Both the position numbers and the translations under genes were made by a program. From Atopobiaceae bacterium (lineage in GTDB: Bacteria > Actinomycetota > Coriobacteriia > Coriobacteriales > Atopobiaceae): 64,000 nucleotides of DNA. Where the stretch lies: the NCBI GenBank assembly GCA_022483015.1, contig JAKVOB010000001.1, positions 248,001-312,000 of the forward strand. The letters are read 5' to 3'. The stretch's first letter is position 1. Every line of letters starts with the position of its first letter. Of this stretch, positions 38,464 to 48,600 are shown piece by piece. The notes below the pieces were generated by a model. That model saw only the letters and a list, made by a program, of their open reading frames with translations. It ran no database searches and had not been told where the DNA came from.

Positions 38464-40527
38464 CTAGCTTACACCAGTTTGGGGGTCACGCACCTCCAGC
38501 GCCTTGGCCCTCTGCCAAAGTTCCTCCAACTTGTCGCGATCGAGGTCGGAGATGTCCCTCTCGTCCGCGGCAGCCATGTGCTCCATGGCAGACCATCTGT
38601 TCCTGAACTTCGTGTTGCTCGAGCGTAGGGCCGCCTCCGCGTCGATGCCCTCCTTGCGGGCGACGTTGACGAGCGCGAAGAGGATGTCACCGAACTCCTC
38701 CGCCGCCGGCGTGCTCCCCGAGGCCTCCGCCTCGAACTCGCCACGCTCCTCGGCGACCTTGTCCCAGACGCCTGCCGTCGAGTCCCAGTCGAAGCCGCAG
38801 GCCGCCGCCTTCTTGGAGACCTTCTGCGCCTCCATGAGGGCCGGGAGCGCCCGTGGCACGTCATCGAGGAGGCCCACCGACCGCTCGGTGTCGTCGCGAC
38901 GCTCCTCGAGCTTGACGTCGCTCCAGATGCCGGCGACCTCGTCGGCGGAGGTGGCCTCGGCGTGGTCGCCGAAGACATGGGGATGCCTCCGCACGAGCTT
39001 CTCGTCGAGCTGCCGGGCGATGTCGTCGATGGAGAACTCGCCGTCGTCGTCGGCTATCTGGGCATGGAGAAGGACCTGCATGAGGACGTCGCCCAGCTCC
39101 TCCGAGAGGTGCGCAGGCGCCCCCTCCTCGATGGCGTCGACGGCCTCGTAGGCCTCCTCGACCATGTTCTTCGAGATGGACGCATGCGTCTGGACCTTGT
39201 CCCAGGGGCAGCCGTCAGGCTGGCGGAGGCGCCAGATGGTGCGGATGACGGCATCGAGGTCGGGGTGCGTGGTCGGGGCGTCCGCCCGTGCCGCCGTCTC
39301 CTGGTCGACCCGAGCGAGCGGGTCCACCTCGTCGGGCTCGGGAGGCTCGTCGACGACGTCGTCCGAGGACGGGTCGGTCGACTCCGAGACGCAGGGACGC
39401 GAGGTGGCGGCGCCCACGGGGGCCGCGTACCTGATGCTCCTCTCGAGCACCTTGTCGTCCTGCGACAGGAGCGCGTCGAGGATGTTGTCGGCCAGGATCT
39501 CGGTGCCGATCGAGTTGGGGTGCAGGCGCTGGTCGGCCATGAGCCTCTCGTCGTGCGGGAGCGCGGCCCAGCCGTCGATGACCTTGAAGCCCTTGCGCCC
39601 CTTGCACTGGCGGCGCAGCATCTTGGCGACCCACGTGAGGCGCTTGCCCGAGGGCATGGCCTCGTCGACGTCGCCCCTCCACAGGGGCGTGAGCATATAG
39701 ACCGGGATGCCGGGGAAGAGCTTGGCGAGGCGGTCGAAGTACGCCTTGGCGTCGGCCTCGATGCGCTTGGATGAGCCCTTGTGCGCCCAGTCGTTGGTGC
39801 CGTACGCCACGAGGATGAGCGTGGGCCTGTGGCGGCGCATGCGGAACATGCCCACGAGGGTGCGCACGTCGAAGTAGTAGCCCGCGATCGCCTGGTTGAC
39901 CATGTCGAGCCCGAGGCCGCGCGCCACGCGGGCGGGCCAGGACTGCGAGGGGCATCCCACCACGAAGCCCTGCGTGATGGAGTCGCCCAGGGCGAGGAGG
40001 TAGTCCCGCTGCGGGGCGGGACGGATCTGGCCTGTCGAGGCGAGGTCGCCCACCGCCAGCGACATGATGCAGGGCAGGTAGATGACGACCTCGAGGTCGT
40101 CATGCGAGGGGTTGTCGATCTCGAGGCGGTGCGTGCCGGTCTGTGCCGGGAGGGTGAACACATGCCCGCCGACCATGACGTCGATGCCGTCGAGGACGCC
40201 GTTCTCGGCCTCGCCTATCTGGCCCAGCGACCGCACGACGTTGTCATAGGTGGGGTTGTCCTGGTCGAGCGGGCGCGTGACCTTGCATTCGAACGAGATG
40301 GCGTCGCCGTCGGTCACGAAGTCTATGGTGATGCCCGCCGTGGCGACCGAGCGCTTGGCGCGGCCGAGCTCGTCCAGGGTCTCCATCTGCGCCGCCGAGA
40401 AGCGATACGGCTGCACGAGGCCGTCGTCGCGCCGCTCCAGGCGCATGGCGCCCCGCACGTAGCGCCCCACGGGCACATGGGTCCAGGTGACGTCCTCGTC
40501 GGGGTCCCGCCTCTTGCCGAAAGCCAT
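38464..40527 (-). CDS. SGNH/GDSL hydrolase fused to MazG pyrophosphohydrolase
   Basis: 687 residues. The first part is a carbohydrate-esterase-like SGNH hydrolase: an N-terminal beta-sandwich, the catalytic serine in LLALGDSITQGFVVG near residue 180, the GTND block in VAYGTNDWAHKG, and the DxxH block in ADQRLHPNSIG. An acidic linker of about 50 residues (EPPEPDEVDPLARVDQE) leads to a complete MazG domain from about residue 425 (CPWDKVQTHASISKNMVEEA, EELGDVLMQVLLHAQIA) and a second MazG half (EEFGDILFALVNVARKEGID). MazG removes pyrophosphate from NTPs or ppGpp. The fusion is in one uninterrupted frame. It overlaps neither neighbour and lies 1 base after the oxidoreductase gene. Confidence 0.9.
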   Translation of the reverse strand: MAFGKRRDPDEDVTWTHVPVGRYVRGAMRLERRDDGLVQPYRFSAAQMETLDELGRAKRSVATAGITIDFVTDGDAISFECKVTRPLDQDNPTYDNVVRSLGQIGEAENGVLDGIDVMVGGHVFTLPAQTGTHRLEIDNPSHDDLEVVIYLPCIMSLAVGDLASTGQIRPAPQRDYLLALGDSITQGFVVGCPSQSWPARVARGLGLDMVNQAIAGYYFDVRTLVGMFRMRRHRPTLILVAYGTNDWAHKGSSKRIEADAKAYFDRLAKLFPGIPVYMLTPLWRGDVDEAMPSGKRLTWVAKMLRRQCKGRKGFKVIDGWAALPHDERLMADQRLHPNSIGTEILADNILDALLSQDDKVLERSIRYAAPVGAATSRPCVSESTDPSSDDVVDEPPEPDEVDPLARVDQETAARADAPTTHPDLDAVIRTIWRLRQPDGCPWDKVQTHASISKNMVEEAYEAVDAIEEGAPAHLSEELGDVLMQVLLHAQIADDDGEFSIDDIARQLDEKLVRRHPHVFGDHAEATSADEVAGIWSDVKLEERRDDTERSVGLLDDVPRALPALMEAQKVSKKAAACGFDWDSTAGVWDKVAEERGEFEAEASGSTPAAEEFGDILFALVNVARKEGIDAEAALRSSNTKFRNRWSAMEHMAAADERDISDLDRDKLEELWQRAKALEVRDPQTGVS

Positions 40528-40528
40528 G

Positions 40529-41542
40529 CTATGCGCGCTCCTCGGGATAGGTGACGCCCCAGTCCGAGCGGAGCTGGGTCATGAGGGCCATGACGTCCGA
40601 CGAGACGCCCAGGTTGTCGAGCTCCTGCGGACGTCCCGCCACGGCAGCCTCGAGGTCGGCGATCACGTAGGTGAGCGCCTGGTCGGCGGAGCCGGCGCGC
40701 ACCGTCTCGCGCTCGCCGGTCCCGGTCCAGACGATGTCGGCCGCGTCGGCACGCGGGTACTCCATGACCTCGAGGTAGGCCTTGTCGCACGACACCATGG
40801 CGCGCTTGGGCTGCTTGGAGTGGAGCGTGAGCGAGAGGACCACGAGCTGGCCCTCGGCGTTGCGCATCACGATGCCGCTCGACTCGTCCACGCCCGTGGG
40901 CGCGGGGTTCTCGAGCGAGACCACCTCGGTGGGCTGGGAGGCCAGGAAGAGGCGGGCCAGCGTGATGGAGTAGACGCCGATGTCGAGCATGGCGCCCCCG
41001 GCGAGCGCCGGGTTGAAGAAGCGGTTGGACATGTCGTAGGCCTTGTAGGAGCCGAAGTTCTCCTGCACGAGGTTGACGCGGCCGAAGTCGCCCGCGGCGG
41101 CACGGCGCGCGAGCTCCTTGTAGAGGGGCATGTGCAGCACCGTGCAGGCATCCATGAGGACCACGTGGTTGGCCTCGGCAAGTGCGCGCGCCTCGGCGAG
41201 CTCGGCGGAGTTCAGCGTGATGGCCTTCTCGCACATGACGTGCTTGCCGGCCGAGAGGGCGGCGCGGAGGTAGGTGATGTGCGTGTTGTGCGGCGTCGTG
41301 ATGTAGACGGCATCGATGTCGGGGTCGGCGAACAGGCCGTCGATCGTGTCATAGACCTTGGGCACGCCGTGGCGCTCGGCGAAGGATACGGCCTTCTCGT
41401 GCGTGCGGTTGGCGACACCCGAGAGCGTACGGCCCTGCGCGGCCAGGGCCTCGGCCATCTGGTTGGCGATGACGCCGCAGCCGAGCACGCCCCAGCGCAG
41501 GCAGGGCACGTCGCCCATGGGGTCGACGGGATCTGATGACAT
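40529..41542 (-). CDS. Gfo/Idh/MocA-family oxidoreductase
   Basis: 337 residues. The Rossmann motif is RWGVLGCGVIANQMAEAL, followed by the family lysine in HVMCEKAITLN and the typical DAVYITTPHNTHI segment. Members oxidise or reduce sugars or cyclitols with NAD(P). The ATG at 41542 is used, with GGAGGC upstream; an earlier TTG is part of that ribosome site. The gene stands between mfd and the hydrolase-MazG fusion and is tightly linked to the latter. The substrate is unknown. Confidence 0.87.
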   Translation of the reverse strand: MSSDPVDPMGDVPCLRWGVLGCGVIANQMAEALAAQGRTLSGVANRTHEKAVSFAERHGVPKVYDTIDGLFADPDIDAVYITTPHNTHITYLRAALSAGKHVMCEKAITLNSAELAEARALAEANHVVLMDACTVLHMPLYKELARRAAAGDFGRVNLVQENFGSYKAYDMSNRFFNPALAGGAMLDIGVYSITLARLFLASQPTEVVSLENPAPTGVDESSGIVMRNAEGQLVVLSLTLHSKQPKRAMVSCDKAYLEVMEYPRADAADIVWTGTGERETVRAGSADQALTYVIADLEAAVAGRPQELDNLGVSSDVMALMTQLRSDWGVTYPEERA

Positions 41543-41645
41543 GGGAGCCTCCAAGCCGGCGGACGGGATTCATATTGTGCTAGATACCCACCAAGCTGCA
41601 AGGATAGCGCTTCGCGTGGGGTTTCACATGCCGTGCGGCCGGGTG

Positions 41646-44600
41646 CTACTCGTCGTCGCCCCCGGCCTCCTCGAGCACGCCCAGCGCCGCGGCGAGAAGG
41701 TCCTCCTCGCCCTTGCGGAAGGGATAGGTGAGCTTGCCCGACTTCGGGAACACCAGGGCCCCGCGCGCCTTGAGCTTGAGCTGCGCCTCGCGGGAGACCT
41801 TGAGCCCTAGGTAGACGAGGCGACCGCCGGTGAGCGAGACGGACGTGACGCCCAGCCGGCCCGCACGGATCCGGATGCGCGTGCGGTCGAGCAGGTTCCG
41901 CGCGGCGGCAGGGAGCGCGCCGCACCTCTCGGAGAGCTCCTTCTCCAGGACGTCCACCTCGGCGAGCTCGGTCGCGCTCGCCAGGCGGCGGTAGGCCAGC
42001 ACCCGACGGTCCACGTCGGGCACGTACTCCTCGGCCAGGAAGAAGTCGGCCGGCAGGTTGATGGTGACCTCGCTGACCTCGGCGTCGGCCACCTCGCCAC
42101 GGGCCTCGGCCACGGCCTCGCCCAGCATCTGGGTGTAGAGGTCGAAGCCCACGCTGGACAGGTTGCCGTGCTGCTCGGCGCCCATGAGCGAGCCGGCCCC
42201 GCGGATCTCGAGGTCGCGCATGGCCACGCGCATGCCGCTTCCCAGCTCCTGGTACTCGTTGATGGCGGTGAGGCGGTCGGTCGCCTCCTGGGTGAGCGGC
42301 ATCTCGCCGGGGAACATGAAGTAGGCGTAGGCCTGCACGCGACCGCGGCCGACGCGGCCCTTGAGCTGGTAGAGCTGCGCCAGGCCCAGGCGCTGCGAGT
42401 CCTCGATGATGAGGGTGTTGGTGTGGGGGTTGTCGATGCCGCTCTCGATGATGGTCGTGGCCACGAGGACGTCGATCTCATGCTCCTCGAAGCGCATCAT
42501 CACGTCCTCGACCTCGGCGGCGCTCATCTTGCCGTGCGCCACGCCCACGCGGGCCTCGGGCGCGGCCTCCATCACCCGCGCGACGGCGTCGTCGATGGTG
42601 GTCACGCGGTTGCTCACGTAGTAGACCTGGCCCTTGCGGGCGAGCTCCTCGCGTATGGCCGAGGAGACCACGTCGGGGTCGTACTCCCCCACCGCGACCT
42701 TCACGGCGAGGCGTCCCGGCGGCGGCGTCATGATGAGGCTCATGTCGCGCACGCCCGAGAGCGCCATCTGCATGGTGCGCGGGATGGGCGTCGCGGAGAG
42801 CGTGAGCACGTCGACCTGCTCGCGCATGTTCTTGAGCTGCTCCTTGTGGGCGACGCCGAAGCGCTGCTCCTCGTCGATCACCACGAGGCCCAGGTCGTGC
42901 GGGTTGACGTCGGCCGAGAGGAGCCGGTGCGTGCCGATGAGGACGTCCACCGTGCCGTCGGCGAAGCCCTCCAGGCTCTTGCGCTGTTGCGCCGAGGTGC
43001 GGAAGCGGCTGAGCACGGCGACCTTCACGCCGAACGGCGAGAAGCGCCCGAAGAAGGTCTCGTAGTGCTGTTGGGCCAGGATCGTGGTGGGGCAGAGCAC
43101 CATGACCTGCCGGCCGTCCATGACGCACTTGAAGGCCGCGCGCAGGGCCACCTCGGTCTTGCCGAAGCCCACGTCCCCGCAGAGCAGGCGGTCCATGGGC
43201 TTCGCCGTCTCCATGTCGGCCTTGATGTCGGCGATGGCGCTGGCCTGGTCGCCCGTGAGCTCGTAGGGGAAGTTGGCCTCCATGTCGGCCTGCTCGGGCG
43301 CGTCGGGCGCGAAGGCATGGCCCGCCACCGCGGCGCGGCGCGTGTAGAGGTCGACGAGGTCGAAGGCCAGGCGCTTGGCGTTCTTGCGCGCCTTGCCGGT
43401 GGCACGCGACCAGTCCGCGGTGTTCAAGCGGGTGAGGCGCGGGGTGGCGCCGTCGGGGCCGACGTAGCGCGTGATGCGGTCCACCTGCTCAAGCGGCACG
43501 AAGAGCTTGTCGCCGTCGGCGTACTCGAGCAGGAAGTAGTCACGCTCGCGGCCGGCGACCTCCTGGCGCACGATGTCGGCGAACAGGGCGATGCCGTGCG
43601 TGGCATGGACCACGTAGTCGCCCGGCTTGAAGGGGAAGGTCACCGTGGTGGGGTCCACGCGGCGATGGGCCTTGTGCTTGGCCATGCGCGCCGTGAGGTC
43701 AGAGACCGACAGCACCGCGAGGTGTGCCGAGGGAACGATGATGCCGGCGGGCACCGGAGCGTCGAAGAAGGTCACCTGGGCGCGGTCGAGCAGGTGGGCC
43801 TTCCCCTGGGCCGAGGGGTCCAGGACGGAGACGTCGTTCTCGGGGGCGGAGGCGAGCGACTCCGAGAAGGGCACGCCCTCGTCGGTGAAGGTGAGCTCCA
43901 GGTGGGCGCGGGCCTGGCGGTCGGGCACGGCGAAGGCCACCGAGAAGTCGTCGGCCACGAACTGGCGGACCCGTCCCAGGAGCTTGGTGTCGGCACCGGC
44001 GATGGCAGGCTGGCGCACGGGGAGCTCGGCGGTGACCGAGCCGGCGCCGGCCCGCAGGATCGAGGCGAACGAGAGGCGCTGCTGGTGGCCGAAGTCGAGG
44101 TCCTTGGGCGCGGTGTAGAGGCCGTCCAGCGAGACATGGGCCGAACCTGCCATGGCCGAGACCTCGTCGTTGGCACGCTGGCAGTCGTCGAAGAGGGCCC
44201 GGGGCTCGGCCAGGACCACGAGCGCGTCGTCCGAGACGTGCTCGATCGGCGTGGCCGAGCCGCCATAGAGCAGGGGCAGGTAGCGGTCGAGCGACGGCGC
44301 CGGCATGCGGCTCTCGATGAGCTCGAGGTCGGCGGCCACGTCGGCATCGTCCTGGGCGGGCCGGAAGAGGACCTTCTCGGCACGGGCCACCACGTCGTCG
44401 GTCAAAGCGATCTCGCGGCAGGGGCTTATGGTCACGGAGTCGAGCTCGCCGATGGTCTGGCCGGTGGACGAGACCATGCGGCGCACGCGGTCGATCTCGT
44501 CACCGAAGAACTCGATGCGCACGGGGGCCGTGGCCTGCGCGGGGAACACGTCCACCGCGTCGCCATGGATATGGAAGCCACCCGGTGCGTCCGCCTCGCC

Positions 44601-45095
44601 CGTGTCGGCATAGCCCAGGCCCACGAGCAGCGGGCCCACGTCCTCGAAGGGGCACTCGTCGCCCACGGCGAAGGTGCTGCTGGCAAAGTAGCCGGAGCCC
44701 ACGGGGGGCACGCGGCGCAGGAGGGCGCGGGCGCTCGCGACGACCACGCAGGGCTCGCCAGCCGCCAGTCGCGAGACGGCCCGGCAGCGGGCCCCGATGA
44801 CGGCACCGTCGGGGGCGACGTCGGCCCAGGGGTAGTCCTTGCGCTCGGGGTAGCGGCACACCACGTCCATGCCCAGCCAGGACGCGAGCGTACGGGCGGC
44901 TCGGTCGGCCGCCTCCTCGCCCGAGACCACGAACAGGCACGGACGGGGGCGCTCGGCCCAGACCGAGGCGAGCGCGAGCGGACGGGCGCTCTGCGAGATG
45001 GCGAGCGTGGCATCGTTGCCGGCATGGAGCTCCTGCATGAGGGGCACAAGCTCAGGGGCCGAGAGGAACTGACGGGCGACACGGTTTACGAACAT
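41646..45095 (-). CDS. mfd: transcription-repair coupling factor Mfd
   Basis: 1,149 residues, full length. Order: UvrB-like N-terminal domains, RNA polymerase-interacting domain (PFKPGDYVVHATHGIALFAD, RDYFLLEYADGDKLFVPLEQ), SF2 motor with Walker A CGDVGFGKTEVALRAA and VIDEEQRFGVAHKE, TRG motif region, and a C-terminal TRCF domain. It removes stalled RNA polymerase at DNA damage and recruits UvrA. The start has GAGAGGTC upstream. The 540-base region before it is otherwise free of minus-strand genes. Confidence 0.97.
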   Translation of the reverse strand: MFVNRVARQFLSAPELVPLMQELHAGNDATLAISQSARPLALASVWAERPRPCLFVVSGEEAADRAARTLASWLGMDVVCRYPERKDYPWADVAPDGAVIGARCRAVSRLAAGEPCVVVASARALLRRVPPVGSGYFASSTFAVGDECPFEDVGPLLVGLGYADTGEADAPGGFHIHGDAVDVFPAQATAPVRIEFFGDEIDRVRRMVSSTGQTIGELDSVTISPCREIALTDDVVARAEKVLFRPAQDDADVAADLELIESRMPAPSLDRYLPLLYGGSATPIEHVSDDALVVLAEPRALFDDCQRANDEVSAMAGSAHVSLDGLYTAPKDLDFGHQQRLSFASILRAGAGSVTAELPVRQPAIAGADTKLLGRVRQFVADDFSVAFAVPDRQARAHLELTFTDEGVPFSESLASAPENDVSVLDPSAQGKAHLLDRAQVTFFDAPVPAGIIVPSAHLAVLSVSDLTARMAKHKAHRRVDPTTVTFPFKPGDYVVHATHGIALFADIVRQEVAGRERDYFLLEYADGDKLFVPLEQVDRITRYVGPDGATPRLTRLNTADWSRATGKARKNAKRLAFDLVDLYTRRAAVAGHAFAPDAPEQADMEANFPYELTGDQASAIADIKADMETAKPMDRLLCGDVGFGKTEVALRAAFKCVMDGRQVMVLCPTTILAQQHYETFFGRFSPFGVKVAVLSRFRTSAQQRKSLEGFADGTVDVLIGTHRLLSADVNPHDLGLVVIDEEQRFGVAHKEQLKNMREQVDVLTLSATPIPRTMQMALSGVRDMSLIMTPPPGRLAVKVAVGEYDPDVVSSAIREELARKGQVYYVSNRVTTIDDAVARVMEAAPEARVGVAHGKMSAAEVEDVMMRFEEHEIDVLVATTIIESGIDNPHTNTLIIEDSQRLGLAQLYQLKGRVGRGRVQAYAYFMFPGEMPLTQEATDRLTAINEYQELGSGMRVAMRDLEIRGAGSLMGAEQHGNLSSVGFDLYTQMLGEAVAEARGEVADAEVSEVTINLPADFFLAEEYVPDVDRRVLAYRRLASATELAEVDVLEKELSERCGALPAAARNLLDRTRIRIRAGRLGVTSVSLTGGRLVYLGLKVSREAQLKLKARGALVFPKSGKLTYPFRKGEEDLLAAALGVLEEAGGDDE

Positions 45096-45350
45096 GGGGA
45101 CCTCTCGATGGCGGAGAAGCCCACGGCCGAGTCGACGGCGCGCGGGCGGATGGGTGCCGGTTCATTCTAGCGGGTATGGGCGAGGCCGATGGCTGCCGTC
45201 GGGCCGGCGCTCGACACGCGCGACGGCACGGGGCGCAGGGCGTCGCGGGATGCTGCGGACACCGCGGGTACGCGCACATCTCGGGTGGAGGGACTTCTCG
45301 GCACGCACGGAATTCTCGCCGCACGGGGCCTCTTCTCCCTTGCACATCTC

Positions 45351-45438
45351 TCAAGTAATGGACGACCGAGTCCAAGTCGCGATGGTCGACGCGCCTCTCG
45401 ACTCCCCTGCATCCAGCACTCGGTCGTCCATTACTTGA
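45351..45438. repeat. 88-bp inverted-repeat element
   Basis: Perfect 21-base arms (45351-45371, starting TCAAGTAATGG, and 45418-45438, ending CCATTACTTGA) around a 46-base centre. The right arm is followed by ATTTTTC on the plus strand. It lies in the otherwise empty 540-base gap between mfd and the subtilase gene (45096-45637), where I see no gene. Possibilities: a miniature inverted-repeat element, a structured leader or small RNA, or a bidirectional transcription block. No target-site duplication is evident. Confidence 0.75.
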
Positions 45439-45637
45439 ATTTTTCTGCCGTCGGGCCGAGGTCAGCACGGACGCCCCGGCACGCATCTGACGCCTTTTGC
45501 CGATGGGCTCACCATGGCGTATGTCAGGTCTCTTACAATGAGCTGTCAGGTTCACGTCGGGAACCGAGGCCGACCCACCGGCCACCATCGCAGCCGACCA
45601 GAACGCACAAGAGACGCCCGTCAGATGGAGGCCCCAC

Positions 45638-48600
45638 ATGTCGCCCAGACGCAGGCTCGCAACCCTCACTCTGGTGGTCGCCGCCATCCTCGCGGCCACG
45701 ATCGCAGCCCCCTCCACCGCACTCGCCGAGGGACGCTCAATCGCCTGCATGGGACGTGACACCGCAGCGGCGACCGTCGCGGACCAGCCCGACGACCTCG
45801 TGTGGGAGAGCCTGATGGACCTCCCGACCGGCACGGTCGATGACTCCTACACCACCAAGACGGACGCCCTCGAGGCGACCTCCGACGAGGGTGGCACCAC
45901 GCTCGTGCTCGTGACGTCGGAGACGCTCTCCTCCGAGGACCTCACCTGCCAACTCGAGCAACGCGATGACGTCCTCTTTGCCGACGAGGACGAGGCGACG
46001 GACGCCGAGACGGACGACGACCAGGTCACGACCCAGGGCGACACGACCTCCCAGGATGACTCCGACGTCGTCTCACCAAGCCGCACCTACCTTTCCTACC
46101 AGTGGTTCCTCAAGAACACGGGACTCATGGCATCAGGCGTGGCCGGCGCGGACATCGACCTGCCGAGCACCACCACCCGCGGCTCGGGCACCGTGGTCGC
46201 CGTGATCGACGGCGGCGTCGACGGCACCAACCCCAACCTTGCGGCCAACATGGTCGACCTCACCACCTACCCCGGGCTCCAGTCCGAGACGGGTTGCGGC
46301 ACCTGGGGCTACGACGCCACCACCTCGGGGAGCGACCACTCCCAGATCGTCGCCAGCGACCATGCCACCCATATCGCCGGCATCATGGCCGCCTGTGGGA
46401 CTGGCGGGGTGGAGGGCATTGCCTCCAACGCGAAGATCGTGTCCGTGCAGGCCAGCCCGATGCCGGCCTCCCTCATCAGGGGTTACAACTGGCTGATCGA
46501 GGCGAAGGAGGCGGGCCTCAACGTCTGCGCGGCCAACCAGTCGATAGGCATGACCATGACGCGCGCGGTAGGGGCGGCGTACCACGCCCTCTCAGATGCG
46601 GACATAGTTCTGACCTGCTCCTCGATGAACGAAGGTACGGACGTCGACGGCATGGGCACCTTCTATGGTCCCACCACCGCGACCAACGTCCTCGTGGTGA
46701 ATGCGCTGCAGTCCGATGCCATGGCTGCTCCCTACTCCTGCTACGGCCAATATTCCACATGCCTCTTTGCCCCCGGCAGCGCCCTCCTCTCGACCTCCAC
46801 CGTCGCGGGGTCGACCTTCAACGCGTTCACGGCCGCCGGCAACACGCGCTCCGGCTCCACGGGTACCCAGGCGCTCGTCTACGAGGGGTTCGAGGCGGAC
46901 TCCTCCTCCCAGGTGGACGGCGACATCGATGGGGGCCTCACCTTCACGCGCGTGACGCTCGACGAGAACGGCGCGCCCGCAGGCACCTCTGCCGAGGCCG
47001 CACCTGAGACGTCGTCGGACCAGTGGTTCCTCGGCTCTGGCTCGCTCAAGGTCGAGCAGGACGGTGACGCCTCGGCCGCGCTCCTCTCCGACCCCGTCGA
47101 CCTCTCGGGCAAGGTCGCGAGCGGCACCACGCTCTACGTCGGCCTCTCCGCCCTCACCGACAAGGGCAGCTCCGGCCTGGCCACGGTGAGCTTCAAGCTC
47201 ATGGATGGCACGTACTCGAGCCCCCAGAAGGTCTGCCAGGCCCAGTACCAGTGCTGGCGATCGACCACGTCCCTCTCGAGCGTGGACCTGACGCAGGCCC
47301 TCCCCGATGACGTGGACCTGGAGCACTTCCAGATGCTCGTGAGCATCGACTTTGACGGGAACACCACCGATGCCACGGCCTGGCTCGACTGCGTGGGCGT
47401 GGGATACGGGCGAGAGGCCATGGTCACCGCAACCGGCACCTCCATGGCCGCCCCCACGGTGGCAGGTGCGGTCGCCGTGGTGGCGGCCCAGTACCCCAGC
47501 GAGTCCGCGGAGGAGTGGTCCGCCCGCATCAAGGGAGGCACCACCAAGGAGGACCGCCTCGACGACCTCTGCCAGACGGGCGGCACCCTCGACGTGGCGA
47601 AGGCCCTCGAGGACCCCGACCCCGTACCCATAGCCATGAGCGTGAGCGGACGCACCGCCACGATGAGCGGCTGGTTCTTCTCGGAGGGGGACACCATCCT
47701 GGTCAACGGGACGGACGTGGGTCACGTCTCATGGTCGACCGATGGCGAGGGCCGGACCGTCGCGACCTTCACCCTTCCCGCCGACACCACCGACGGCTAC
47801 AACAGGTTCGCCGTCACCACCACCTCCGGCAACCAGGGACATGCCTTCCTCGACGTGGGCACGCTCGAGCGCTCGTCGGGCTACGAGGACCTCACCGTCC
47901 CGGACGAGACGGATTACTCCGACGCGTCAGGCTCATCATCGCTCGTGGCGACAGACGGCGCGATCTATCTCCTGCAGGTGTCATCGGCGTACACGGGGGC
48001 CACACTCCAGCGCTATGACATCGCATCGGACACATGGGGCGATGGCGTCGACGTCCCCGCCATCCCATCCGGCATCACAAGCTATGTGTCATACAACCTG
48101 ACAGCCATCGGTTCGAAGATCTACCTCATGGAGCAGGTCATGGGTTTCCCGACCCAGTCCTGGCTCTGCACCTACGATTGTGAGAGCGGGACGTGGGCCC
48201 AATCGGAGGTCAAGGGGTCAGACCTCTCCACCTTGACGTTGCTCTCGTGGGACGGCAAGCTCTGCCTGGCCAGTCAACACGCGTCAACGGATACCATCAC
48301 CATCTACGAGGTCGACAGCTCGACCGGCTCCCTCACGGCCCTTTTCGACGTTCCCATGGAGACGGGCGTGTATACGCAGACCAGCATCACCTCACTCGAT
48401 GACGAGCTGGTACTCTTCGACTCCTATAGCTCCTCCCTGATGGTCTACAAGAACGGGACGGCCACCTCCTACAGCCTCCCCGCGGACGTCGACAAGACGC
48501 TCGGGCAGAGCTGCGCCATCATCCCGACAAAGGACGGCATCATGTGCGTGGGGCTGGCCAGGAGGGACGGCACCGTCCAGACCGACACGGCGCTGCTCGA

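Noticed and set aside
45052-45834. Minus-strand open frame of 260 codons across the mfd-subtilase gap
   Set aside because: Low-complexity composition, overlaps the signal peptide of the subtilase and the inverted repeat, and has no ribosome site.
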